Shown here: in pieces, positions 1 to 8,574 of the stretch | How positions within the stretch are numbered: the stretch's first letter is position 1 | Layout of the letters: each line of letters opens with the position of its first letter | Assembly: GCA_025150425.1 (NCBI GenBank) | Contig: CP102281.1 | Coordinates: 2,232,001-2,296,000 of the forward strand | Length of the DNA: 64,000 bases | Source of the DNA: [Eubacterium] siraeum | GTDB taxonomy: Bacteria > Bacillota > Clostridia > Oscillospirales > Ruminococcaceae | Direction of reading: 5' to 3' | Program-made: the position numbers and the translations under genes | Notes under the pieces: generated by a model | Told to the model about the DNA's origin: nothing | What the model saw: only the letters and a program-made list of their open reading frames with translations | Databases searched by the model: none

Positions 1-660
1 AAACATAGGCGCGGCAACGGTAACACATAAAAGCAGAACCGCCGCGCACAGCGCATCAAAGCTTTCCTCGGTCATAACATCAGGTACAACCTTGTCGACA
101 AAGCTCTGCATTACCATCAATGCAATTACGCCGAACAGTACAAGCACCGTACCGCCGGCGATAACAGCGGGGAATTTATTTCTGAATGCCTTTATCTGCT
201 CTACGCTGTAAAACGGCTTGATATTGGGATTTTCCTTGACATAGTTGTCGTGTCGTATGCCGCTTACTATAAATATCGCCGTGCCAACTGTCACAAACAG
301 CATGAATATCGCCGCAGCTATGGTTTCATCAAGTCCCAGAACTACCGTAAAAAGCAGTGTGGTAACACCTGCAAGCACAATTGCAGTACCAAGACAGATA
401 GCACTTGTAAAGCTGTTCATTTCCTTATCATATCCTGCGGCATCTTCCGTAAAGTTTTCTTCAGCACTGCCCTTAATCAGTTCGTCAAGCGTGCAGCCAA
501 AGTAATCGCTCAGCGTGATAAGCTTATCAGTTTCGGGAAACGCAGTGTCAGATTCCCACTTTGACACAGTCTGACGTGACACGTTCATAAACTCTGCCAA
601 ATCCTCCTGCGTCATATTTTTTTGCTTTCTGTAAAACTGAATATTTGTTCCTAAGCTCAT
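1..660 (-). CDS. XRE-family HTH regulator with C-terminal membrane segments (partial)
   Basis: The reading frame is open to the left edge, so the C-terminus is missing; 220 codons are visible. The start is the ATG at 658-660. Residues 1-65 form a Cro/C1-type helix-turn-helix (GTNIQFYRKQKNMTQEDLA, then VSRQTVSKWES, which is the recognition-helix pattern). After a short acidic linker there are several hydrophobic stretches that look like membrane helices (about residues 85-105, 110-130, 160-180, 200-220). Proteins of this build are common in Firmicutes and are thought to be membrane-tethered transcription regulators; the signal sensed is unknown. The HTH assignment is secure; the role is not. 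Confidence 0.8.
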   Translation of the reverse strand, partial: MSLGTNIQFYRKQKNMTQEDLAEFMNVSRQTVSKWESDTAFPETDKLITLSDYFGCTLDELIKGSAEENFTEDAAGYDKEMNSFTSAICLGTAIVLAGVTTLLFTVVLGLDETIAAAIFMLFVTVGTAIFIVSGIRHDNYVKENPNIKPFYSVEQIKAFRNKFPAVIAGGTVLVLFGVIALMVMQSFVDKVVPDVMTEESFDALCAAVLLLCVTVAAPMF

Positions 661-831
661 ATATACATATCCTTTCCGACAGCTTTTCTGTCTGTCGTCA
701 TATTAGCATAATCGGCGTGCAAGGTCTATAAACTTCATGTTGCTTTTGAATATTTTCATGTAAATTTGCGGTTGCGTTGGCTTCGCAGAGCCGTTTTCGA
801 CTTGTTTCACTTTGCGCCCCAGATACAGCAA

Positions 832-859
832 ACGGCAGAAAGCATACACCCTCTGCCGT
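832..859 (-). terminator. weak hairpin downstream of the flippase-like gene
   Basis: On the minus strand a 7-bp stem (ACGGCAG / CTGCCGT) lies just after the stop of the gene at 886-2001 and is followed by only three T residues. It may be a weak terminator or a 3' stabilising hairpin. Confidence 0.3.
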
Positions 860-885
860 AAGAATATTTTGTAAATTTTAAGCAA

Positions 886-2001
886 TCAGTCTATCGGGTC
901 GCCTTTAAGCTCTTCTTCGGTAAGCTTGATCGTTGACTTGTCGGGGGCTTCGACGTTCATAAACTTTCCGACAAAGGTTGACAGAATAAGTCCTGCGATT
1001 ATCGGAAGATAGAACGTTAAGAATCTCCATATAAATGTTGAGATACCGACATATTTCGTGCCGTCCGAGCCGATGAATATATTGCTGAAGAACAGCGTAT
1101 AGCTTCCCTCCGCCGCACCAAGCGCACCCGGCAGTGGCATAAAACCGGAAATCATCAGAACGAATGCCTGACAGGAAATAATCGTCAGATAATCCGTACC
1201 CGAAAGTCCGAAGCCGAGATAAATTACATACGAGATTGAGAAGTAAGCCGTGAGCTGAATTACATTATAAATGATAAGTCTTATGATAAGCCACGGTTTT
1301 TTCTTGATGAACACGAAATTATCATGATATTCGTCTACAATTTCCTCTACGGACTTGATTTTCTTTATCTTGTCTTCCTCGCTCTTTATAAAGCGGAACT
1401 TGAAAATGTGTATCTTTGCAAGAAGTTTTACAGCCCATACAGCCATCTTCTTTACGGGCTTCTTGAAAAACGCCAGCATAAAAAGCAGTATTATTACGAT
1501 AGTATTTATGATAAATCCAAGAATTACAAGCGCCATAAGCGGTGCGTAGTCGGTAGAGAAATTATTGAAACGGGCTATAAGCACCACAGCGGAATAGCCT
1601 GTCAGCACAAACTGATACATTATGAATTTGCTCAGCAGAGATGTCATTGCGTGTGACATAGGAACGCCGAACTTCGTGAAGTAATACACCTGCATAGGCT
1701 GACCGCCCGTTGATGACGGAGTGATGCAGTTGAAATACTGACCGAGCAGGGTCGTCATAAATGTTCTGCTGAACTTTGCCTTAGGGTATGTAGCCCTCAG
1801 TGCCGCATGAACGCCGAGCGCCTCCAGCAGCCAGTATACTATCATAAGGCCCATCGCTATGAACAGGAATCCGACATTTATCTTCTGAATTGAATTGACA
1901 AGATTATCAAATCCGTCCACAAAATACACATAGAAGATCATGAATACGAATGCAATTGCGCAAATAATAAGATTCAGCTTATTCGATTTTTTCTTTTTCA
2001 T
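886..2001 (-). CDS. flippase-like integral membrane protein (lysylphosphatidylglycerol synthase TM-region family)
   Basis: A 371-residue polytopic membrane protein with about eight hydrophobic segments. It carries the family hallmarks TPSSTGGQPMQ near residue 95 and PLPGALGAAEGSY near residue 290, typical of the YbhN/MprF N-terminal membrane domain family (PF03706, UPF0104). It lacks the soluble aminoacyl-transferase domain of MprF, so it should not itself make lysyl-phosphatidylglycerol; such stand-alone members are viewed as lipid flippase-like proteins of unknown substrate. The frame starts MKKKKSNKL with a positively charged N-terminus. It stands alone with its own promoter (2075-2103). 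Confidence 0.8.
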   Translation of the reverse strand: MKKKKSNKLNLIICAIAFVFMIFYVYFVDGFDNLVNSIQKINVGFLFIAMGLMIVYWLLEALGVHAALRATYPKAKFSRTFMTTLLGQYFNCITPSSTGGQPMQVYYFTKFGVPMSHAMTSLLSKFIMYQFVLTGYSAVVLIARFNNFSTDYAPLMALVILGFIINTIVIILLFMLAFFKKPVKKMAVWAVKLLAKIHIFKFRFIKSEEDKIKKIKSVEEIVDEYHDNFVFIKKKPWLIIRLIIYNVIQLTAYFSISYVIYLGFGLSGTDYLTIISCQAFVLMISGFMPLPGALGAAEGSYTLFFSNIFIGSDGTKYVGISTFIWRFLTFYLPIIAGLILSTFVGKFMNVEAPDKSTIKLTEEELKGDPID

Positions 2002-2074
2002 TAAGCCTCCCGGATTTGAATAAAGGCATTTCTCAGTCTTTACACATATAACCCAATTTTACAATAACATTATA

Positions 2075-2103
2075 ATTATATCTCATAATGCAGTTTTTGT
2101 CAA
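2075..2103 (-). promoter_or_regulatory. sigma-A promoter for the flippase-like gene
   Basis: Minus strand: -35 TTGACA (2098-2103), 17-bp spacer, -10 TATAAT (2075-2080). Both boxes are perfect consensus. The gene starts about 75 bp downstream. Confidence 0.8.
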
Positions 2104-2203
2104 TGAGAAAAAGGTCGATATATGACGTGTGTGTCACAAGGTCGCTCAAACCGCAGAAAATCGGGGATGCAAAGAGTTTTTGCCGTAACGGGTCGTTTTT
2201 CAT

Positions 2204-2220
2204 CATTACTTTAAGTAATG
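2204..2220. promoter_or_regulatory. 17-bp perfect palindrome upstream of nfnA promoter
   Basis: CATTACTT-T-AAGTAATG, 8-bp arms around one base, ending 31 bp before the -35 box of the nfnA promoter. The 2002-2352 gap otherwise contains the two divergent promoters. The palindrome could be a regulator site; no family is identified. Confidence 0.4.
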
Positions 2221-2251
2221 GTGCTATTCAATATATAAATATCGAAAATGC

Positions 2252-2280
2252 TTGAATTTTTTCCGCCAATCTGCTATACT
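2252..2280 (+). promoter_or_regulatory. sigma-A promoter for nfnAB
   Basis: -35 TTGAAT (2252-2257), 17-bp spacer, -10 TATACT (2275-2280) with an extended TGC just before it. Because transcription would begin near 2287, an in-frame ATG at 2248 cannot be the start; the ATG at 2353 is used. Confidence 0.75.
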
Positions 2281-2352
2281 TATGTGTGGCGATTTGAAGC
2301 GTCTGTATTTTTACAGATGCTCCCATATATAACGAAAGGAAAGGTTTTTTCA

Positions 2353-3189
2353 ATGTATAAAATACTCAAAAGACGTCAGCTCAACGAAAACGTTGTACTG
2401 ATGGAGGTAGACGCTCCCTTCATTGCGAAGAAGGCGTTGGCAGGTCAGTTCATCATTCTGCGTGTTGACGAAAAGGGCGAGAGAATACCTCTTACCATTT
2501 CAGACTATGACAGAGAAAAGGGTACTATTACAATCATATTCCAGATAGTAGGTCAGACTACTATGCTTTTATCACAGCTCAAGGAGGGCGACGCACTGCT
2601 CGACTTTGTAGGCCCTCTCGGCAAGGCAACAGACTTTGAGGGTGCAAAGAAGGTATGTGTTATCGGCGGCGGCGTAGGTAACGCTATCGCTTATCCTTCT
2701 GCAAAGCAGTTATTCAACGAAGGTGTTGAGGTTGATGTTATCGCCGGCTTCAGAAACAAGGATATAGTTATCCTTGAGGACGAATTCAAGAAGGCAAGCA
2801 CAAACTTCTATATCACGACAGATGACGGCTCATACGGCGAAAAGGGCTTTGTTACAAACAAGCTCCAGAGCCTTATTGACGCAGGCAACAAGTACGATCT
2901 CGTTGTTGCGATAGGTCCTGTACCTATGATGAAGTTTGTCTGTGAGGTTACCCGTCCTTACGGCATTAAGACGCTTGTATCACTCAATCCTATTATGATC
3001 GACGGTACAGGTATGTGCGGCGGCTGCCGTGTAAATGTCGGCGGAGAAATCAAGTTTGCGTGTGTTGACGGCCCTGACTTTGACGGTCATTTAGTAAACT
3101 TTGACGAGCTGATGAAGCGTAACTCGACATACAAGGAAAAAGAAGCTCACGACAGAGAACACTGCAGACTTTACAAGGCTGAGCAGTAA
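2353..3189 (+). CDS. nfnA: NADH-dependent ferredoxin:NADP+ oxidoreductase small subunit (NfnA-like)
   Basis: 278 residues, start chosen at 2353 behind GAAAGGAAAGG and downstream of the promoter. It has the FAD/NAD-binding ferredoxin-reductase fold (GQFIILRV and RIPLTISDYD for FAD; CVIGGGVGNAIAYP for the nucleotide). Near the C-terminus DGTGMCGGC plus a later Cys (FACVDGPDFDG) forms a [2Fe-2S] site in which Asp stands where PyrK has Cys; a Cys3Asp ligand set is known from characterised NfnA. The gene lies 18 bp before nfnB. In the known complex the pair couples reduction of NADP+ by NADH and reduced ferredoxin by flavin-based electron bifurcation/confurcation in the cytoplasm. Alternative: a generic sulfide dehydrogenase-type subunit. 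Confidence 0.85.
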   Translation: MYKILKRRQLNENVVLMEVDAPFIAKKALAGQFIILRVDEKGERIPLTISDYDREKGTITIIFQIVGQTTMLLSQLKEGDALLDFVGPLGKATDFEGAKKVCVIGGGVGNAIAYPSAKQLFNEGVEVDVIAGFRNKDIVILEDEFKKASTNFYITTDDGSYGEKGFVTNKLQSLIDAGNKYDLVVAIGPVPMMKFVCEVTRPYGIKTLVSLNPIMIDGTGMCGGCRVNVGGEIKFACVDGPDFDGHLVNFDELMKRNSTYKEKEAHDREHCRLYKAEQ

Positions 3190-3207
3190 GGAAAGGACGA
3201 TAAGAAA

Positions 3208-4596
3208 ATGCCTAATATGTCATTAACTAAGGTTCCTATGCCCGAACAGGACCCTAACGTAAGAAACAAGAACTTCCTCGAAGTTGCAATGGGATATACA
3301 GAAGAAATGGCAATGGAAGAAGCATCACGTTGCCTTAACTGTAAGAACAAGCCCTGCGTAAGCGGTTGCCCCGTTAACGTAAGAATACCCGAATTTGTAG
3401 CGAAGGTTGCAGAGGGCAAGTTTGAAGAAGCGTATGAGATAATCACAAGCACAAACAGCCTCCCCGCAATCAGCGGCCGTGTTTGTCCTCAGGAAAATCA
3501 GTGCGAGGGCAAGTGCGTAAGAGGTATCAAGGGCGAGAGCGTATCTATCGGACGTCTTGAGCGTTTCTGTGCAGACTATCACATGAAGCACAGCGATGCA
3601 AAGGCTGTTAAGCCCCAGTCGAACGGCAAGAAGGTTGCAGTTGTAGGTGCAGGCCCTTCAGGTCTTACCTGTGCAGGCGACCTTGCAAAGAAGGGTTACG
3701 AAGTAACAGTATTTGAAGCATTCCATACAGCAGGCGGCGTTCTGGTTTACGGTATCCCCGAATTCAGACTTCCCAAGGCTATAGTAAAGAAAGAAGTAGA
3801 AAATCTTCAGGATCTCGGTGTTGAAGTAAAGACAAACATGGTCATCGGCCGTGTTCTGTCGGTTGACGAGCTGTTTGAGATGGGCTACAAGGCTATCTTC
3901 ATCGGCTCGGGTGCAGGTCTTCCCTCATTCATGGGTATCGAGGGCGAAGATCTCATCGGTGTTTACTCAGCTAATGAGTACCTCACAAGAACAAATCTTA
4001 TGAAGGCTTATCTTGATGATTATGATACGCCTATCATCAAGAGCAAGTCGGTAGCGGTTGTCGGCGGCGGTAACGTTGCAATGGACGCTGCAAGATGCGC
4101 TAAGCGTCTTGGTGCTGAAAATGTATACATTGTATACCGCAGAGGCATGGAAGAAATGCCTGCCCGTAAGGAAGAAGTACATCACGCTATGGAAGAGGGC
4201 ATCATCTTCAAGAACCTCAACAACCCTGTCAAGATACTCGGTGATGAGAACGGCAGAGTAAGAGCTATGGAGTGCATTGAGATGGAGCTTGGCGAGCCTG
4301 ACGCAAGCGGCAGACGTAAGCCTATCGCTAAGGAAGGAAGCAACTTTGAGCTTCCCGTTGACACTGTCATCATGTCAATCGGTACATCTCCCAACCCCCT
4401 TATCAGAAGCACAACTCCCGGTCTTGACACCAACAAGAGAGGCTGTCTTGTTGTTAACGAAGACACAATGCAGACGACCCGTGAGGGTGTTTATGCCGGC
4501 GGTGACGCTGTTACAGGTGCGGCTACGGTAATACTCGCTATGGGTGCAGGTAAGCAGGCGGCTCAGAGCATTGATGAATATCTGAGCAAGAACTGA
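3208..4596 (+). CDS. nfnB: NADPH-dependent glutamate synthase-like / NfnB large subunit
   Basis: 462 residues, close to the usual size. Order: N-terminal Cys-rich region for two [4Fe-4S] clusters (CLNCKNKPCVSGC near residue 42 and CPQENQCEGKC near residue 92), FAD-binding VAVVGAGPSGL near residue 146, NADPH-binding VAVVGGGNVAMDAARCA near residue 285, and the C-terminal FAD motif GVYAGGDAVTGAATVI. Such proteins are often labelled gltA or gltD, but there is no large glutamate synthase subunit beside it and the partner is an NfnA-type protein, so NfnB is preferred. A strong terminator follows, so nfnAB is a closed two-gene unit. Confidence 0.85.
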   Translation: MPNMSLTKVPMPEQDPNVRNKNFLEVAMGYTEEMAMEEASRCLNCKNKPCVSGCPVNVRIPEFVAKVAEGKFEEAYEIITSTNSLPAISGRVCPQENQCEGKCVRGIKGESVSIGRLERFCADYHMKHSDAKAVKPQSNGKKVAVVGAGPSGLTCAGDLAKKGYEVTVFEAFHTAGGVLVYGIPEFRLPKAIVKKEVENLQDLGVEVKTNMVIGRVLSVDELFEMGYKAIFIGSGAGLPSFMGIEGEDLIGVYSANEYLTRTNLMKAYLDDYDTPIIKSKSVAVVGGGNVAMDAARCAKRLGAENVYIVYRRGMEEMPARKEEVHHAMEEGIIFKNLNNPVKILGDENGRVRAMECIEMELGEPDASGRRKPIAKEGSNFELPVDTVIMSIGTSPNPLIRSTTPGLDTNKRGCLVVNEDTMQTTREGVYAGGDAVTGAATVILAMGAGKQAAQSIDEYLSKN

Positions 4597-4617
4597 GCGA
4601 CATAAAATTAAATGCAG

Positions 4618-4655
4618 AAAAGGCTGACGTGATTATGCGTCAGCCTTTTTGTTAT
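4618..4655 (+). terminator. intrinsic terminator after nfnB
   Basis: Stem AAAAGGCTGACG / CGTCAGCCTTTT with an 8-base loop and a T run. It sits between the convergent nfnB and HD-domain genes and, being A/T flanked on both sides, may act in both directions. Confidence 0.85.
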
Positions 4656-4699
4656 GTTTAAGCCCGTATTTTGCGGTGTCTGCCGATAAGGGCGCCGTT

Positions 4700-5185
4700 T
4701 TATATCCCGAAGCTGTCTTTCAGTATCTTTTTTCCGCTTTCGGTGACAAATATTTTCTCATACGCATTTCTGACCGCATTTTCGCTTGCGTTGTCCTCGT
4801 ACAGATTTACTATGAAATCCGCCTCGATGAGTATTTGCAGGTCTTTGCCGTCAATATCCGTATATGTGTGGTGGCAGGCGATAAGATGCATCACACGCTC
4901 TGCGACATCCTCATATCCGCCGACCGACTCAAGAATTTCCTTTGCGATAACCGGACCGAGCTTTTGCTGTATCTCGCCGTCATTTCTGCCGTAGAGCCGT
5001 TCGCCCTCGTGAATGCCTATATCGTGAAGTATCGCCGCCGTTTCAAGAGTTTTCATCATTTCGTCCGACAGCTTCTCCTGCTTACCGATAAGCCTTGCAA
5101 AGCTGTGTACTTTTATAAAGTGCTGTATCCTTTTAGGGTCGCCCTTGTCATATTCTATCGCCGCTGTCAGAAGCCTTTCGTGCAT
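4700..5185 (-). CDS. HD-domain phosphohydrolase
   Basis: 161 residues with the HD metal-binding pattern: His22/His27 in HFIKVHSFA, the HD doublet in AAILHDIGIHEG (54-55), His residues in IACHHTYTD and a late Asp in IEADFIVNLY. This is the small single-domain HD hydrolase type seen across Firmicutes; substrate not predictable. It is the last gene of a three-gene minus-strand operon, 12 bp after the large membrane protein, so it may be co-expressed with the sigma-like pair upstream. It ends with a convergent terminator against nfnB. Confidence 0.8.
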   Translation of the reverse strand: MHERLLTAAIEYDKGDPKRIQHFIKVHSFARLIGKQEKLSDEMMKTLETAAILHDIGIHEGERLYGRNDGEIQQKLGPVIAKEILESVGGYEDVAERVMHLIACHHTYTDIDGKDLQILIEADFIVNLYEDNASENAVRNAYEKIFVTESGKKILKDSFGI

Positions 5186-5197
5186 AATATTACCACC

Positions 5198-7900
5198 TTA
5201 TTCGCTCTTGCTGTCAGCGGTGCTGTCAGGCTTGCTGTCTGTTTTGCTTTCGGTATTGCTTTCGGGCTTGCTTTCTGTTTTGCTGTCGGTTGCGGTATCC
5301 TTCTTTTCAACCGTCTTGAAAACGGTATCCGATATTACCTTTATCTTATCAATGCTTGCCGTAATCACACGGTTATCCCACATTGTAAGTATATACGGCT
5401 TGTCGCCGTCGATTATATCGCAGTAAAGCGTGGTGTACTTTTCGTCATACAGCGTTATATTTCCTAGCTCGGACAGCTTTCCGTCGGCATAACTGTAGAA
5501 CTTGCAAACGCTGACCTGTGATATTCCGTCAAAGTACATAACGGGTATTCCGATTGTTATCTTTCCGTCCTTTTCATAATAGGCAAGCTGTGAAATATCG
5601 TCGCACACGGGGCTTGTAAGATAGCTGTTCCAGTCGCCCGAAGTATTGCTTTCTGCGGTGATGGTGACCTCCGCTTTCTTCTCGCCGCCTACGGCAAGCA
5701 GGATGCCCTGTCTGTTTCCGTCCTTGTCAGCCTTTACGGTGACCTGCGCTGTCACATTGTCGCTCAGCTTCACGCTGTTGGTGTTTTCTGTGTTTTCCGC
5801 CTGTTCGCCGTTGTCGGCATTCACGCTGTACTGCATAGGGTCATCGCCGTATGATGTTACAGTAACGGTTTTTCCAGTACCGCTTATCGAAGCTATTCGC
5901 TGTCCGTCTGCGATGCCTTCACAGAAATTTATATTGCCGAGCGTTTTGCTCGTTGTGATAATGACATTATGACGTTCATCACCGGAATATATTTCTCCGA
6001 AAGCCGCAAAGTTATCATCCATCGCAATAACCAGAGCGGGATTAAGAGCAACATCGGATACTCCGGTTATCATACTGCTCATCAGATCGTCAAACATTAT
6101 ATAAGCAATCTGTGTGTAATATTTATTGTTTATCCTGCTCGTGTCGGTCGCATACATTCCGTCAGAGTTTGCCGAACATCCGCCGATGTCACCGACTATG
6201 ACGCTTTTCGTCATAAACTCATTATCTCCTGCAGGAGCTATCATTGTTGCGGTATAATAGTTAAGTCCGCTTACATAAGACGGTACCACCATATTTTCAA
6301 ATTCAACAGTCTGCGTTGTTCCTTTATGTGTGTATGCAGGAACAAACGTTTCCGGTTTCTCCGATTCGGCTTTATCAATATCAAAGCTGTCTTTCGTTAC
6401 AGCGCAAACTTTATTACCGTTTGTATATAAATCGACAAGTTTGCCTGAAAGTATATATTCATCGGTCGCTTTTCCGCTTAACATTCCGCTTTCATCATAG
6501 GTGCGGATAACCGTTGCGTTGTCCTTACTGCCGACAACCGCAAAATACTCTCCGCACTTAACTATTCCTGCATCGGTAAGACCTGTTTCAAAGCTGAAAT
6601 TGTCACTGAGCTTGCCGTCCTTTTCCTTAGCACCACATATCTCTGTATCTTTTACCGTAGCGACCAGATTATCGCCGTACACGTTTTTCGGCAGAGCGAC
6701 AGGCTTCTTTTCGACCGTCACAAAGGTGTCGGGAAGCTGATAGCTTATCTTGTCCCGTGCGGCTGTGGCTTCATTCAGAAGCGTTTCATAGCTGTCTATG
6801 TTCTGCTCGACCTTTCCGGGAATATCATATGTAAGGTCGGGAATTATTCCGCAGGCTCTGAGCTGATTCAGTGTAATTCCTCCTGCGACAAGCACTGCCG
6901 CACCTATAAACGATGTGATAAGGCAGCCCTTTCTGCGCTTTATGACAACGCAATCATCTTTATCGTCAGATACGTCATAATCCGCATTGCTGTCCATAAG
7001 CTCGCCTATGGCACTGCCAATCTCCCTTGCGTTACTGCCTATCTTTTCATCATCGGATATTATGCCGTCAAAATCTTCCGCTTCCTCGCCTGCAGGATTA
7101 GCTTCTGCGACAGGCGGTGCCGGTATGCAGAACTCCATAGTAACGCTCTTGCTGTCGCGGTCGGAGTTATCAGTCGGGGTGCTTTCTTCCTGCGTAGCAA
7201 TGCTTTCCTTTTCCGTATTATCTTCTTCGGCTGCTTCGACTTCTGCGGCAGGAGTTTCCTCAACGTTTTTCTGCTCGGATTCGGGCGTATCTGTATTACT
7301 GTCTGTATAATTCGATGAATTTTCTACAGTTTCGACATTTTCTTCGCTGTCAATTTCTTTCTGCATACGGAGAATAAGTGCCTCAGCCGCAGAAATCTTC
7401 TCACTGTCGAGTGCTTCCTGTGTGTTTGCTTCGGGTGTGTTTTCCGATATATCGGCTGTATCTTCCTGTTTTGTTCCTGTTCCTTCTTCTTTATGAACGT
7501 TCTTCTTTGCGGTAAGCTCCTCAGTCATACGGCGAAGCGTTTCTTCTTCACGGCGTTTTCTCTGCTCTGCAAGCTCCTTACGCTGAGTGGCGACTGCTAT
7601 TATCATACGGTAATCATCGCCGCTCAGAACGGAATTATCCAGTATCTGCAAAAGCTCATCGAACTTCAGATGAGGGTTTTCCTCTATTCTTCTGAACTCC
7701 ATATTGCCGATTTTGCTGTTTCCTAAAAGCTCAAGAAAATCCGAACCGCTTATTTTAAGCTCCTTTAGCTTACGCAGAAATACTCCTGCGGTCATATCTC
7801 CGTTATCCTCGAGCAATCTCCTTATTTCTTCCGGTTTTACTCTGTCGGGTATCTCTACGGAAGAAACGTATTCTTTTATCTTTTGTTCCAGACTAACCAT
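5198..7900 (-). CDS. large single-pass membrane protein with acidic cytoplasmic half and repetitive beta-rich outer half; possible anti-sigma partner
   Basis: 900 residues. Residues 1-130 are helical and charged; 130-310 are strongly acidic, rich in Glu/Thr/Asp and low complexity; one transmembrane segment follows at about 331-352 (CLITSFIGAAVLVAGGITL); the rest is beta-rich and extracytoplasmic, ending in a low-complexity tail of DSK/ESK repeats. The outer part, with repeated YTNGNKVCAV / FDDLMSS-type strands and VVKCGEYFAVVGSKD, resembles secreted beta-propeller domain proteins (PF09826-like), but this is from pattern only. It begins 16 bp after a sigma-like gene, the arrangement of ECF sigma/anti-sigma pairs, so a membrane anti-sigma or signalling role is inferred. 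No classical zinc anti-sigma motif is visible. Confidence 0.6.
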   Translation of the reverse strand: MVSLEQKIKEYVSSVEIPDRVKPEEIRRLLEDNGDMTAGVFLRKLKELKISGSDFLELLGNSKIGNMEFRRIEENPHLKFDELLQILDNSVLSGDDYRMIIAVATQRKELAEQRKRREEETLRRMTEELTAKKNVHKEEGTGTKQEDTADISENTPEANTQEALDSEKISAAEALILRMQKEIDSEENVETVENSSNYTDSNTDTPESEQKNVEETPAAEVEAAEEDNTEKESIATQEESTPTDNSDRDSKSVTMEFCIPAPPVAEANPAGEEAEDFDGIISDDEKIGSNAREIGSAIGELMDSNADYDVSDDKDDCVVIKRRKGCLITSFIGAAVLVAGGITLNQLRACGIIPDLTYDIPGKVEQNIDSYETLLNEATAARDKISYQLPDTFVTVEKKPVALPKNVYGDNLVATVKDTEICGAKEKDGKLSDNFSFETGLTDAGIVKCGEYFAVVGSKDNATVIRTYDESGMLSGKATDEYILSGKLVDLYTNGNKVCAVTKDSFDIDKAESEKPETFVPAYTHKGTTQTVEFENMVVPSYVSGLNYYTATMIAPAGDNEFMTKSVIVGDIGGCSANSDGMYATDTSRINNKYYTQIAYIMFDDLMSSMITGVSDVALNPALVIAMDDNFAAFGEIYSGDERHNVIITTSKTLGNINFCEGIADGQRIASISGTGKTVTVTSYGDDPMQYSVNADNGEQAENTENTNSVKLSDNVTAQVTVKADKDGNRQGILLAVGGEKKAEVTITAESNTSGDWNSYLTSPVCDDISQLAYYEKDGKITIGIPVMYFDGISQVSVCKFYSYADGKLSELGNITLYDEKYTTLYCDIIDGDKPYILTMWDNRVITASIDKIKVISDTVFKTVEKKDTATDSKTESKPESNTESKTDSKPDSTADSKSE

Positions 7901-7916
7901 CTATTTTCTTCCTCCG

Positions 7917-8411
7917 TCAGATATTCGATCCCGAAAGCAGTTGTGCTTTCAATGTTACCTCTGCATTGGTAAGGCAGACCCCTACCGTTTCTTCGGTATA
8001 GCCGCACAGTTTAGCGGTTTTCTCCGCACTGCATCCGCACACCGTGCTGACGCTTAGTACAAGACGCTCTATGTCGGGCAGATCGTTGAGCGCATTTCTT
8101 ATCTCCGAGCCGCTATCTGTCTTTGTGCATAGCTCACCGCCCGTTTTGTTGATGTGTCTTATCTTAGTGCAGAGTATTTTTACGAGCCATTCTATGAACT
8201 GCGGCGATGAAGTAAACCTTGCCGCAGGCAGTGCCGCAAAGCTGTCAAGCACTGTCAGGCGTACCGCCTCTACAGCGGCATCCTCGCTTTTCATTGCCAT
8301 TCTCGCTATTTTATATACAGGTCTGTACACGGCTCTGTAAAGCTGTGCGTAACCTTCCGTATCGCCTGTCTGTGCCTGTTTTATAAGGGCGGATAATTCC
8401 TGTGCGTTCAT
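7917..8411 (-). CDS. divergent ECF-like RNA polymerase sigma factor
   Basis: 164 residues. The first half (DTEGYAQLYRAVYRPVYKIA, then a helix ending at CTKIRHI) matches sigma region 2; residues 108-160 (LPDIERLVLSVSTVCGCSAEKTAKLCGYTEETVG) match the region-4 helix-turn-helix, with the usual 'L..L...ER.V' opening. The core-binding and -10 recognising positions are weakly conserved, so it could be a degenerate sigma-like regulator. First gene of an operon with the 900-residue membrane protein and the HD hydrolase. Start at ATG 8409-8411 behind GAGGTGAG. Confidence 0.65.
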   Translation of the reverse strand: MNAQELSALIKQAQTGDTEGYAQLYRAVYRPVYKIARMAMKSEDAAVEAVRLTVLDSFAALPAARFTSSPQFIEWLVKILCTKIRHINKTGGELCTKTDSGSEIRNALNDLPDIERLVLSVSTVCGCSAEKTAKLCGYTEETVGVCLTNAEVTLKAQLLSGSNI

Positions 8412-8521
8412 CTTCTCACCTCAAAATGTACATATATATTTATCATACCACAAAATCCGCTTTATGAAAAGCCTTTTTCGCAAATTTTCACATTTTTCAT
8501 TTCCCGCCATCCGTTATATTG

Positions 8522-8550
8522 TTGCACGGGGAGATTATTTATGATAAAAT
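8522..8550 (+). promoter_or_regulatory. promoter for the helicase gene
   Basis: -35 TTGCAC (8522-8527), 17-bp spacer, -10 TAAAAT (8545-8550) preceded by TGA (extended -10). The start codon at 8575 lies just after, with ACGGAGGG as ribosome binding site. Confidence 0.7.
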
Positions 8551-8574
8551 AACCGTATAAACGGAGGGCTTTCT

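Noticed and set aside
703-885. 60-residue minus-strand frame between the first two genes
   Set aside because: No ribosome site, odd composition, and it contains a hairpin that fits a weak terminator.
4649-5467. 272-residue plus-strand frame
   Set aside because: It is antisense to the HD-domain gene and the tail of the 900-residue protein; Phe/Tyr/Cys-rich composition is typical of a shadow frame.
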